A stretch of 14,240 nucleotides of DNA from an uncultured Lachnospiraceae bacterium (GTDB lineage Bacteria; Bacillota_A; Clostridia; Lachnospirales; Lachnospiraceae). The stretch is from NCBI GenBank assembly GCA_902780985.1, contig CACZHN010000039.1, positions 1 through 14,240 on the forward strand, read 5' to 3'. Of the stretch, positions 7,017 to 14,102 are shown piece by piece. The position numbers were made by a program, and so were the translations under genes. Positions within the stretch are counted from its first letter, which is position 1. Every line of letters starts with the position of its first letter. The notes under the pieces are model-generated. The model was not told the DNA's origin. It was given only the letters and a program-made list of their open reading frames with translations, and searched no databases.

Positions 7017-8159
7017 TTAATACTCATCAAGGAAATTATGACGTATTCCGTCTTTCTTATATTCAATGACCGTATCCAGATTTACATTTTCCACACTTCT
7101 GAAAATGTTCGACTCCACATACGGATTGGTCTTCTTAAGTTCAGCGATCAGCTTCTTTGTCTCAAGACGCTTTGAGGAAGTTGTACCGTCCTCATGGCAT
7201 GTGGTACAGGTATCCGTAAAGTGGCATGCACACTGAAGGAAATGTAATTCGTTATAATCTCTCCATGCACAGATGTCGCTTTCTCTTACCAGATAAAGAG
7301 GTCTGATAAGTTCCATGCCTTCGAAGTTTGTGCTGTGAAGCTTAGGCATCATGGTCTGAACCTGAGCGCCGTGAAGCATGCCCATAAGTATGGTCTCGAT
7401 TACATCATCATAGTGATGTCCCAGCGCGATCTTATTGCAGCCCAGTTCCTTTGCCTTGCTGTAAAGATATCCTCTTCTCATTCTTGCACAAAGATAACAA
7501 GGACTCTTTTCTATCTCATCCACAGTATCGAATATGGTGCTTTCGAATACAGTGATAGGTATTCCCAGTGCATCCGCATTACTCTCGATAAGCGCTCTGT
7601 TTTCCTTGTTGTATCCCGGATCCATAACCAGAAATACCAATTCGAATTCCATCTGTCTGTGGCGCTGTATCTCCTGGAAAAGCTTGGCCATGAGCATGGA
7701 GTCTTTTCCTCCGGATATACATACCGCGATCTTATCTCCGTCTTCTATAAGCTTATAGGTCTTGCATGCTCTCGCAAACGGTGAGAACAGCTGCTTATGG
7801 AACTTCTTCTGAATGCTCTTTTCTGCCTTTTCTCTTTTTTCTTCTTTATCCACATCGGAAGAGATGCCCGATCTTATATAGCCCACATATCCTTCCGCCA
7901 GGCTGTAACAGTCCCTGCCTTCCAGATACTCTGCAGTATCGTCTATCTCACGGGACATACGGCCGACTTCACAGTAGAATATCAGCTTCTTGTCCGCCGG
8001 GATCTCGGCAATCTTCTCACTGTTCTCAAGCTCTTCGATGTATATATTCAGAGCCCCCGGAATCATGCCGTATAACGTAAGTCCCTCATCTCTTATATCG
8101 ATCAGTTTATAGGAATCTTCAGGTAATCCCTTAAGTTCCTCTATGGTTATTTCTTTCAT
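7017..8159 (-). CDS. Rhodanese domain fused to TtcA-like PP-loop sulfurtransferase
   Basis: This 380-residue protein has two parts. Residues 1-97 are a rhodanese domain (LIDIRDE, HxG-type GMIPGA, active-site loop CEVGRMS with C63), which carries sulfur as a persulfide. Residues 115-380 resemble TtcA, which makes 2-thiocytidine in tRNA: PP-loop SGGKDS at 149-154, the cysteine pair C221/C224 in CYLCARMRRGYLY, GHHYDD at 247-252 and a third cysteine at C310 or C312. Three such cysteines bind a [4Fe-4S] cluster in TtcA. The fusion suggests sulfur is handed from the rhodanese to the ATPase domain in one chain. The start at 8159 has GAGGTG eight bases upstream; an ATG 14 codons earlier has none. The C-terminal CTTC (318-321) is additional. 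The tRNA substrate is inferred, not shown. Confidence 0.87.
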   Translation of the reverse strand: MKEITIEELKGLPEDSYKLIDIRDEGLTLYGMIPGALNIYIEELENSEKIAEIPADKKLIFYCEVGRMSREIDDTAEYLEGRDCYSLAEGYVGYIRSGISSDVDKEEKREKAEKSIQKKFHKQLFSPFARACKTYKLIEDGDKIAVCISGGKDSMLMAKLFQEIQRHRQMEFELVFLVMDPGYNKENRALIESNADALGIPITVFESTIFDTVDEIEKSPCYLCARMRRGYLYSKAKELGCNKIALGHHYDDVIETILMGMLHGAQVQTMMPKLHSTNFEGMELIRPLYLVRESDICAWRDYNELHFLQCACHFTDTCTTCHEDGTTSSKRLETKKLIAELKKTNPYVESNIFRSVENVNLDTVIEYKKDGIRHNFLDEY

Positions 8160-8243
8160 GGTTTGGTCACCTCTAAAACACTTGTCTTTATACACTAACA
8201 TTATTTGTGTCTTAGTACAAGACTTTATGTGATCACTTAATCT

Positions 8244-8272
8244 TTGACCATTTTCCCTTGTTTCGGTATAAT
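8244..8272 (+). promoter_or_regulatory. Strong promoter of the MgtC-family gene
   Basis: TTGACC (8244-8249) and TATAAT (8267-8272) are 17 bases apart, a near-perfect vegetative promoter 38 bases before the ATG at 8310. Confidence 0.85.
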
Positions 8273-8286
8273 TTAACTATAGTTAA
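8273..8286. promoter_or_regulatory. Perfect 14-base palindrome at the MgtC start site
   Basis: TTAACTATAGTTAA follows the -10 box directly and covers the expected transcription start. It could be a repressor site; it could also be chance in an AT-rich leader. Confidence 0.4.
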
Positions 8287-8309
8287 CAACAATACGCGAG
8301 GTAATAGAT

Positions 8310-8984
8310 ATGACTATACAGGAATTTATTATCAGATTGTTTTTAGTTGCTGTAATCGGTCTGATAATCGGAATAGAAAGGCAGATTGGCGGCCATCATA
8401 TAGAACTTAAAACCACATTTCTTATTGCGGTGGGTACATTTTCATTCTGCATGATCGAGATCCTTCTCGGTTATCCTGACATCAGGATGTCTGCAAATAT
8501 AGTAACCGGAATAGGTTTTCTTTGCAGCGGCGTAATCTTCAAAAACAGTTTTACCGTAAACGGTCTTAATACCAGTGCTACTCTCTGGAGTACTGCCGGT
8601 ATAAGTATTCTGGTCGCATACGGATATTTCAAATATGCTTTCATCATCACAGCGGTACTTGTTCTGCTTAATCTCCTGCTGAACGTTACAGCCAAGAAGA
8701 TTAAGCCTATCCCGGTACTGGTGGATAATGACAGCAATTCTTACATGGTAAATATCGTATGTATGAAAGAAGAAGTTAATGATATCAAGGAGACCCTTTA
8801 CGAAAGGATCACCGGTGACAAGAATATCATTAACTCCATCGCAGTAAACAGTATTACACCTGACAAATTCAGGATTAATATCAAGGTCGGATCAGCTCAT
8901 GACGATAATTACTTCGTAAAGCTTACCAACGATATCTTTGATATGAACGTGCTGTCCGTATCTTATGAAAAGCAGGATCAGTGA
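8310..8984 (+). CDS. MgtC/SapB-family membrane protein
   Basis: This 224-residue protein has an MgtC-type membrane domain (four or five helices between residues 8 and 127) and a soluble C-terminal domain (about 140-224), probably ACT-like. Family landmarks are GLIIGIERQIGG at 17-28, LKTTFLIAVGT at 33-43, TGIGFLCSGVIF at 66-77 and NGLNTSATLWSTAGI at 84-98. Two usual motifs differ: AGLRT reads IELKT and GIGFLGAG reads GIGFLCSG. MgtC proteins are linked to growth at low Mg2+ and to inhibition of ATP synthase in Salmonella; chromosomal relatives in Clostridia are uncharacterised. The start is ATG with GAGGT seven bases upstream. It is monocistronic, its stop overlapping the PadR gene stop by seven bases from the other strand. 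Confidence 0.88.
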   Translation: MTIQEFIIRLFLVAVIGLIIGIERQIGGHHIELKTTFLIAVGTFSFCMIEILLGYPDIRMSANIVTGIGFLCSGVIFKNSFTVNGLNTSATLWSTAGISILVAYGYFKYAFIITAVLVLLNLLLNVTAKKIKPIPVLVDNDSNSYMVNIVCMKEEVNDIKETLYERITGDKNIINSIAVNSITPDKFRINIKVGSAHDDNYFVKLTNDIFDMNVLSVSYEKQDQ

Positions 8985-9496
8985 TTGATTTCTTTTTCCA
9001 ATCCCTTAAGTGTTTCTTTTTCCATCTTGATGATCTGAATCATTCTGTCTATGGCACATATATCTATGTACGGAAGATTGTTTTGGATCATCTTTTTTTT
9101 GTTTTCCTTGGTTCCCTTTTCGTACTCATCGAGAAGCCCGGATCTTATCTTTATCTCCCGCTCCAGTTCTTTTTTGCTTAAAACTCCCGCATACATTACC
9201 GCAAGACAAAACCATACGGAATCAAAATCCACTCTTTCGAAAAGCGCACATATGCTGCTCTTTAATTCCTTACGCCCTGCATCCGTTATATGATAAATCG
9301 CCTTTGTATCGGACTCGCCCGTATTCTCGATGTAGTCCTTTTTCTCAAGCCTCTTACAGGTTTCGTAAAGTGTGGTGGCTCCGATCGGCAGCCAGTACTT
9401 CATGTTCATGGTATCTATCATTTTAAGCATATCATAGGCATTCATCTCGCCTTCACAAAGCATACCCATGATCACTATCGACGTTTTGGACAGCAT
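8978..9496 (-). CDS. PadR-family transcriptional regulator
   Basis: This protein has 172 residues. The N-terminal winged helix typical of PadR spans about 1-80: IVIMGMLCEGEMNAYDM, then GATTLYETCKRLEKKDYI and the wing GESDTKAIYHITDAGRKEL. The C-terminal half is a long helical dimerisation region rich in Lys and Glu, as in the larger PadR subfamily. PadR proteins usually repress a neighbouring membrane or efflux gene together with themselves. The start is ATG with AAGGAG eight bases upstream, and it begins inside the last 44 bases of the CPBP gene, so translation is probably coupled. A 34-base palindrome over the shared promoter is the likely operator. The ligand is unknown. Its stop overlaps the MgtC gene's stop. 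Confidence 0.92.
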   Translation of the reverse strand: MLSKTSIVIMGMLCEGEMNAYDMLKMIDTMNMKYWLPIGATTLYETCKRLEKKDYIENTGESDTKAIYHITDAGRKELKSSICALFERVDFDSVWFCLAVMYAGVLSKKELEREIKIRSGLLDEYEKGTKENKKKMIQNNLPYIDICAIDRMIQIIKMEKETLKGLEKEINH

Positions 9497-10217
9497 TTTT
9501 TAATCTCCTTCTTTTTCTGTAAAAGATCCATAAAGCCGTTGCACTGAGGATAACCAGTGCAATAACAAATGAAACCGGATTCTTTATCTCATCTCCCGCT
9601 TCCGAGGATACAAGCACATCCCATAACGCACCTACGCCCCAGAAGAAGGGAAATATAATAAGCATATTTCTTGTTATATAAAATACCGAGCAATACATAA
9701 GTCCCACGAGAAACAGATGCACAAACTCCGGCTGAAATCCCGCATGATGCAGCGAGTAAAATGCGGAAGTCAGAATGATCGCAGGAATAATTCCGAAAGC
9801 TTTCTCCATACTCATTCTGATATATCCGTAGATAAATGTCATCTCGAATATTCCGGCAGCCAGAATGTAAACCGTTCCGTAGAGATTCTTCAGAGATATA
9901 ATTTTTTCCGGTATCTGTTCACTCAGGAACATAGCCAGAAGTCCCGCAGCAAGAACAACATTTATCACTATGCTGAGGATCAGTCTGCGCTTGGTAAATC
10001 CCAGCTCGGCTAAGACAGTTCCGCCTTTTTTCTCTGCATAAAGAGATACAAATACCACTCCCAGTCCGAAGATCATAAGCACATCTCTCAGTATAAAAGA
10101 GACGAGTGTATTTTCACTGAAAGGTATCATCAAAAGGCTGAGACCGATCATTCCGAGAATCGCCAGGGCCGCAATCCCCGTATCTTTTATTATATTAAAT
10201 TTAAACAGATTTTTCAT
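9453..10217 (-). CDS. CPBP-family (Rce1/CAAX-protease-like) membrane protein with degenerate motifs
   Basis: This 254-residue protein has about seven or eight hydrophobic segments. The signature region FEMTFIYGYIRM at 124-135 aligns with the EExxxR motif of CPBP intramembrane proteases, and FYSLHH at 153-158 with FxxxH. The first Glu (E125) and H157 are kept, but the second Glu is M126 and the Arg is Y130, and the last His/Asn motif is not obvious near 193-203. It may therefore be a weak or inactive relative. It is the first gene of a two-gene unit with PadR, overlapping it by 44 bases, so PadR probably controls it. The start is ATG with an AAGGAG-type site upstream (AAAGGAGATATTTGA before it). 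The C-terminus is a basic cytoplasmic tail. Confidence 0.78.
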   Translation of the reverse strand: MKNLFKFNIIKDTGIAALAILGMIGLSLLMIPFSENTLVSFILRDVLMIFGLGVVFVSLYAEKKGGTVLAELGFTKRRLILSIVINVVLAAGLLAMFLSEQIPEKIISLKNLYGTVYILAAGIFEMTFIYGYIRMSMEKAFGIIPAIILTSAFYSLHHAGFQPEFVHLFLVGLMYCSVFYITRNMLIIFPFFWGVGALWDVLVSSEAGDEIKNPVSFVIALVILSATALWIFYRKRRRLKNAVQNVDSDHGYAL

Positions 10218-10250
10218 TCAAATATCTCCTTTCAAAATATTTCTCCTTAT

Positions 10251-10284
10251 GCTACGTATGCGTAGTATACTACGTGTACGTAGC
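10251..10284. promoter_or_regulatory. 34-base near-perfect palindrome, candidate PadR operator
   Basis: Thirty of 34 positions obey the dyad. The centre, CGTAGTATACTACG (10261-10274), is perfect. Each half is itself a CTACG-N4-CGTAG repeat, so the block offers two tandem sites facing each other. It covers the spacer, -10 and start region of the CPBP-PadR promoter, where a bound PadR would block RNA polymerase. Nothing comparable occurs elsewhere in the window. Confidence 0.8.
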
Positions 10285-10292
10285 ATTGTCAA
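10264..10292 (-). promoter_or_regulatory. Promoter of the CPBP-PadR unit
   Basis: Consensus TTGACA (10292-10287) and TATACT (10269-10264) lie 17 bases apart on the minus strand. Such a strong promoter buried in a palindrome implies tight repression. Confidence 0.85.
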
Positions 10293-10310
10293 TCAGAGAG
10301 ATTTTCAAAC

Positions 10311-10340
10311 AAAAAAAAGAAGAACGATTTCTCGTTCTTC
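10311..10340 (-). terminator. Rho-independent terminator after the DJ-1-like gene
   Basis: A perfect nine-base stem (10340-10332 with 10327-10319) closes a GAAA tetraloop and is followed by eight T on the minus strand. It ends the aldo/keto reductase-TetR-GNAT-DJ-1 operon, nine bases past the last stop. Confidence 0.92.
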
Positions 10341-10348
10341 CGAATGAT

Positions 10349-10927
10349 CTAAAATCCCATTGCTGTTTTTACGGGAAGCATCTTCTCTGTTCCCACCAGC
10401 ATCTCGAGAAGCTTAAATGCAACTCCCGGTGCAGTCTGCGGACAATAAGATGTGATAATGTTATCAGTAACGACTATAGGTTCGTTTATAACATCAACTC
10501 CGAATTCGGCAAGCTGCTTCTGTCTCATACCGCCGTTAAGGTGATACGTGGTAGCTTTCTTTCCTGCAAGAATTCCGCTGTAGCCTAAAGCAAGCGCAGC
10601 AACACATATCGTTGCGATCGGCTTCTGCTGATCGTTAAACTTTCTTATCAATTCTCCTACCGTCTCGGAATATGCTTCCTCATAAAATCCGTACTCGGCA
10701 AAACCTCCCGGTATCGCCAGCGCATCATAATCGTCTGCGTTCACTTCATCCAGAAGCATATCCACCGTAACCGGTACACCGAAGGTACTTACCACGGTTT
10801 TATTCACTCCGCAGGTTACAACACTTACATCGCAGCCGTGATCCGTTTTTGCCCAGCCCATAACATCTATAAAGACGCTGGCTTCCATAGTTTCAAAACC
10901 TTTTGCTAAAAATAAAAGTACTTTCAT
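10349..10927 (-). CDS. DJ-1/PfpI-family protein
   Basis: This 192-residue protein is a full DJ-1 domain. The acidic partner residue is E15 in KGFETMEAS, and the nucleophile cysteine sits in [11 protein letters not shown], preceded by the GGFAEYGFY loop (IPGGFAEYG). ThiJ/PfpI family members include glyoxalase III-type hydrolases, amidases and redox sensors, so the reaction cannot be fixed from sequence. It follows a GNAT gene by nine bases, with the ribosome site AGGAG overlapping that gene's stop, and it is the last gene before a strong terminator. Being in an operon with a TetR regulator and an aldo/keto reductase (now broken) suggests a role with reactive carbonyls. Cytoplasmic. Confidence 0.92.
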   Translation of the reverse strand: MKVLLFLAKGFETMEASVFIDVMGWAKTDHGCDVSVVTCGVNKTVVSTFGVPVTVDMLLDEVNADDYDALAIPGGFAEYGFYEEAYSETVGELIRKFNDQQKPIATICVAALALGYSGILAGKKATTYHLNGGMRQKQLAEFGVDVINEPIVVTDNIITSYCPQTAPGVAFKLLEMLVGTEKMLPVKTAMGF

Positions 10928-10936
10928 GTCTGTCTC

Positions 10937-11503
10937 CTAAATGCCTATATCGTTATTCCATTCCGATTTCAATATTGAATACCAGCTGGCATCAACTATA
11001 CCCTGATTGTTTCTGTCCGACTGTCTTAAGGTACCGTCAAACTTCATACCGCTTTTCTTCATGACCAGCCCCGAATTCGGATTATTCGGATCATGATAAG
11101 AGCTGATACAGTTTGCACCTACCCTTTCGAAGAAAAATCTCAAAACCGCCCTGAGCGCCTCCGACATGATTCCCCTATGCCACCAGTTTTGTCCGAGGCA
11201 GTATCCTACCTTGATCAAACCGATGTCATCGGATGGCACGCCGTGAATCGTACCTACAGGCGCGTCTCCTTCGTCCTTTAAAACTATCGCCCAATGATAA
11301 TATGTATCTTCCTCATACTGTGATACCCAGCTTTCCAATACGGATTCTGTTTCTTCCACATTCGTATGTGTAGGCCAGGTAAGAAACTTTGTAACCTCCG
11401 GATCCGATGCCCAGTTTTTAAACATTGCATCCGCATCGGATACTTCCAGTCTGCGTAATATCAACCGTTCTGTTTCTATAGTCTTTGTACCCTTGTGATT
11501 CAT
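10937..11503 (-). CDS. RimJ/RimL-type GNAT acetyltransferase
   Basis: This 188-residue protein has the RimJ/RimL layout: ETERLILRRLEVSDADAMF at the N-terminus, WAIVLKDEGDAPVGTIHG in the core strands, and QNWWHRGIMSEAL as the acetyl-CoA loop, followed by NPNSGLVMKKSGMKFDGTLR. Family members acetylate protein N-termini, ribosomal proteins or small amines; the acceptor is not predictable. An in-frame ATG ten codons upstream (11533) would overlap the TetR gene, but 11503 has GGGAGGG six bases before it and starts where the family alignment begins. It lies between TetR and the DJ-1-like gene in one operon. Confidence 0.9.
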   Translation of the reverse strand: MNHKGTKTIETERLILRRLEVSDADAMFKNWASDPEVTKFLTWPTHTNVEETESVLESWVSQYEEDTYYHWAIVLKDEGDAPVGTIHGVPSDDIGLIKVGYCLGQNWWHRGIMSEALRAVLRFFFERVGANCISSYHDPNNPNSGLVMKKSGMKFDGTLRQSDRNNQGIVDASWYSILKSEWNNDIGI

Positions 11504-11529
11504 AAAAAGCCCTCCCTTAGTCATCGGGA

Positions 11530-12129
11530 TCATCCCTTTATAATCAATCCTGCCAGTTCAACTGTCCTTTCTCTCAAGTACTTAACCGTCTTCTTATCCG
11601 GATTATTATGCATACAGTAATGACAATGATTTTCCATAAGTCCTATAGCTATACGAAGATTCTGAAGAGAATGCGGCCTGTTCTTTATCTCTTCCGGCAG
11701 CCTTTCGTGAACTGCTTTTATAGCCGATTCCGCAATATCATCATAAAGCCTGCGGACATCTTTATCAGTATGTCTCAGTCCTTCAAGTTCTTCATGTATA
11801 TTAAAATAATCAGTATGTATCTTCTCGAAATTACGCAGAGCACGTTCAAGATTCGTTCCGAAAATATCATCTTCCGAAACATCCGCAAATTCGGTTATAT
11901 GTTCAAACCCATACTTAAGCGCCTCAAGAAGCAGTTCTTTTTTATCCTTGAAATATCTGTAGGCAGTTCCTACAGATAATCCCGCACTCTTTGCTATCTC
12001 GTCCACTGTTGTATTGTGGTAGCCCTTCTCCGAATATACGCTTATCGCAGCCAGAATGATCTTTTCTCTTGTTTTTAACGCTCTCGGCTGAACTAACGCA
12101 TTGCCTGTAACTCTCTGTTTTTCCGTCAC
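11530..12129 (-). CDS. TetR-family transcriptional regulator
   Basis: This protein has 199 residues. The DNA-binding domain spans about 18-64: TREKIILAAISVYSEKGYHN, then TTVDEIAKSAGLSVGTAYRYF with the recognition helix, followed by KDKKELLLEALK. The remaining helices form the ligand-binding and dimer part, with no recognised ligand. The start appears to be GTG at 12129, overlapping the stop of the reductase gene by four bases (GTGA), with AAGGAG eleven bases upstream, a little far. It probably controls its own operon; a seven-base inverted repeat lies over the operon promoter. It has no obvious damage, although the reductase upstream is broken. Confidence 0.9.
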   Translation of the reverse strand: MTEKQRVTGNALVQPRALKTREKIILAAISVYSEKGYHNTTVDEIAKSAGLSVGTAYRYFKDKKELLLEALKYGFEHITEFADVSEDDIFGTNLERALRNFEKIHTDYFNIHEELEGLRHTDKDVRRLYDDIAESAIKAVHERLPEEIKNRPHSLQNLRIAIGLMENHCHYCMHNNPDKKTVKYLRERTVELAGLIIKG

Positions 12130-12972
12130 TTACTCTTTTTCTCCTTAAGCACGAATGCCCTGAATACATCGGCACCCATGATCTTTACATCTGCCCTGTC
12201 GGCAGCTTCCTCAAGTCTCTCTATCTCCTTATCGGTAAGCCTTACCTCAGCCGCCTGCGCCAGATCCTTTACCTGTTCCGGTTTACGGCATCCCACCATC
12301 GGAACAACACCCTTTGTACTGCAAAAGGCCGTAGCCACCTGCGGCACCTTAATGTCATGCCGCTCAGCTATCTTGATCATAATTTTATACAATTCCGTGA
12401 GTTTTTTCACCCTTCTGTTGAAAAAAATTTTAAATGGGGACTTTTTTCTTATCCTCGGATCAACCAGCAGTCCCTCTTCCAGCACTGCCCATCCCCAGAA
12501 CAGTATATTGTTTTCCTTACACCACGCAAGAAGACCGTTCTGTTCCCATTCTCTGCAAAGTATACTGTAGTGGTTCTGTACTCCGTAAAGCGGAACGCCG
12601 TGCTTTTCTAAAATATCTTTCGACTTCTTACATTCTTCCAATGTGAAGTTTGAAACTCCGACGTACTTTATCTTTCCTTCGTTATACAGCTCTATGATTT
12701 CCAGCAAATGGTCTTCTATATCCGTCGGAAGATGCAGCCAGTAAATATCCACATAGTCCCTCTTGAAATCATCCAGATCCTTCATAAGAGATTTTCTTAC
12801 CCAGCCCGTAATCTCTGGCCAGATCATATAAAGGAATGTCCCTCTGAGCAGCCTCCTTCATTGCATCTTTAATAATGTCATCGGAAACATAGTTGCCTCT
12901 TATGGCTTTGCCATACAGCTTACCGCCCCATGAATTTGTTCCTATAGCAGCAGTTGGATTTAATATATTCAT
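12126..12972 (-). pseudogene. Aldo/keto reductase, internally deleted and frameshifted
   Basis: Two reading frames together make one aldo/keto reductase. The first (12972-12769) begins MNILNPTAAIGTNSWGGKLYG and reaches YDLARDYGLGK, holding the catalytic Asp and Tyr. The second carries VRKSLMKDLDDFKRDYVDIYWLHLP and the rest of the barrel to the stop at 12126. Family members have roughly 35-45 residues between these two points, including the strand with the catalytic lysine; here they are absent and the frame changes at a GGTAAG that reads in both frames. So the gene has an internal deletion, not just a point indel, and should give no active enzyme. The start at 12972 has AGGAGG five bases upstream and a good promoter. 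A homologous gene in a close relative would confirm this. Confidence 0.8.
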
Positions 12973-12989
12973 ATGCGCCTCCTAAAAGC

Positions 12990-13023
12990 GAGATATTTCT
13001 CATTTTTATAGATTGTATATCTC
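12990..13023. promoter_or_regulatory. Inverted repeat over the reductase promoter, candidate TetR operator
   Basis: GAGATAT (12990-12996) and ATATCTC (13017-13023) are perfect seven-base arms 20 bases apart; the near arm touches the -10 box and the far arm lies in the leader. A second small dyad, GAGA-TATT-TCTC, lies at 12990-13001. Placement suits a TetR repressor, but the spacing is wider than usual. Confidence 0.4.
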
Positions 13024-13040
13024 AATTAGCTTTCTGTCAA
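13012..13040 (-). promoter_or_regulatory. Promoter of the reductase-TetR-GNAT-DJ-1 operon
   Basis: TTGACA (13040-13035) and TACAAT (13017-13012) are 17 bases apart on the minus strand, directly after the larE terminator and about 40 bases before the reductase ATG. Confidence 0.8.
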
Positions 13041-13047
13041 TGCATTT

Positions 13048-13078
13048 AAAAAGCGGCCGGACTTTCATCCGACCGCTT
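13048..13078 (-). terminator. Rho-independent terminator after larE
   Basis: An 11-base stem with one G-T pair (13078-13068 with 13061-13051) closes a six-base loop and runs into five T on the minus strand. It lies 55 bases past the larE stop; the stretch between holds nothing I recognise. Confidence 0.75.
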
Positions 13079-13133
13079 GCGCTTGTCTTTATACCTGAGT
13101 GCCCTTTTTATATGGTCTGTTGTGAGATGCCGT

Positions 13134-14018
13134 TTAAATGTCGCCAACGGTATTTATGGTTGCATTCATACTTCCGACCTTGTAGCCGTGCATATCAAGA
13201 GTAACAAACAGGAAGCCTATCTCTTTGAATTTCTTATATACCGCTTCACGCATTTCCGGCTCGGCAAGACGCTCGATATCCTTAGCCGGGACCTCGATCC
13301 TTGCCAGATTTCCGTGCATACGAACACGCTCCTCATAAAAACCGTTCTCTATAAGGAACTGCTCAGCCAGATCGATCATATGAAGTTTTTTCTCGGTGAT
13401 CTCTTCTCCGTAAACAAATCTGGAGGCAAGACATGCATAGGCAGGCTTGCTCCATGTCGGAAGCCCCATAGACTTTGAGATATTACGGATATCTGCCTTA
13501 TAAAGTCCCGCCTCTCTAAGCGGACTCTTAACCGAAAGCTCTTCAACAGCCCGAAGTCCCGGTCTGTAGTCTCCCAGGTCATCCATATTCGAACCTTCCG
13601 CCAGATACTCGATTCCGTACTCCTCTGCGGCTTTTCTGATCTCCGTGAATATGCCCTTCTTGCAGAAATAACATCTGTCGGGACTGTTATTCCTATATCC
13701 TTCTTCCTGCATCGGATTCCATGTACGTAAAACCTGACGGATGCCGCGTTCTTCACAGAAAGCCTTTGCTTCCGCAAGTTCTCTTTCCGGTACCGATGCA
13801 TCAACCCCCGTCACGGCAATAGCTTTATCGCCCAGTACCTCATGAGCAACTACAAGAAGAAGTGTCGAGTCCACTCCTCCCGAAAAGCCCACGGCAAGGG
13901 ATCCAAGCTCTCTGATATAATCTTTAAGCTTTGTCAGCTTAGCCTGCAGCTCATCGGGTAACACTTCTTTTTCTTCAGGTTTCAGAACAAAAACCTGATT
14001 AGGATATTCGAATTCCAC
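13134..14018 (-). CDS. larE: ATP-dependent sulfur transferase LarE
   Basis: This 294-residue protein is LarE, which builds the nickel-pincer cofactor of lactate racemase by adding sulfur to an adenylated nicotinic-acid derivative. The PP-loop is SGGVDS at 46-51. The cysteine motif ACLASR holds C196, equivalent to the sacrificial cysteine of Lactobacillus plantarum LarE. It also has C116 and C119 in RCYFCKK, so it resembles the three-cysteine LarE type reported to bind a [4Fe-4S] cluster and act catalytically. The start is GTG with AAGGAG eight bases upstream. No larA, larB or larC gene is within this window, so the partners are elsewhere or the enzyme serves another cofactor. It is a single-gene unit, closed by its own terminator. 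Confidence 0.93.
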   Translation of the reverse strand: MEFEYPNQVFVLKPEEKEVLPDELQAKLTKLKDYIRELGSLAVGFSGGVDSTLLLVVAHEVLGDKAIAVTGVDASVPERELAEAKAFCEERGIRQVLRTWNPMQEEGYRNNSPDRCYFCKKGIFTEIRKAAEEYGIEYLAEGSNMDDLGDYRPGLRAVEELSVKSPLREAGLYKADIRNISKSMGLPTWSKPAYACLASRFVYGEEITEKKLHMIDLAEQFLIENGFYEERVRMHGNLARIEVPAKDIERLAEPEMREAVYKKFKEIGFLFVTLDMHGYKVGSMNATINTVGDI

Positions 14019-14050
14019 GGTTAAATCTCCTTCCTGCTCTGTCTATAGTT

Positions 14051-14086
14051 AAAAAACACGGCTATGCCTTACGGCATAACCGTGTT
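14051..14086 (-). terminator. Rho-independent terminator between the PAS gene and larE
   Basis: A 14-base stem with one wobble (14086-14073 with 14068-14055) closes a four-base loop; four further T follow on the minus strand, six counting the stem. It ends the upstream PAS-domain gene. Confidence 0.85.
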
Positions 14087-14102
14087 ACAAGCATTACTGT
14101 CA

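Noticed and set aside
8160..8201. Longer start for the rhodanese-TtcA protein at 8201
   Set aside because: No ribosome site precedes it, while 8159 has GAGGTG at good distance and begins where the rhodanese domain begins.
8160..8240. Promoter for the rhodanese-TtcA unit
   Set aside because: Several TATA-like strings occur but none has a -35 box at 16-18 bases; I cannot choose one.
11504..11533. Longer start for the RimJ-like protein at 11533
   Set aside because: It would overlap the TetR gene and lacks homology; GGGAGGG sits directly before 11503.
13376..13804. 142-codon frame inside larE
   Set aside because: It is a shadow in another frame of a gene with all LarE motifs, and its product is Arg- and Ser-rich without domain features.
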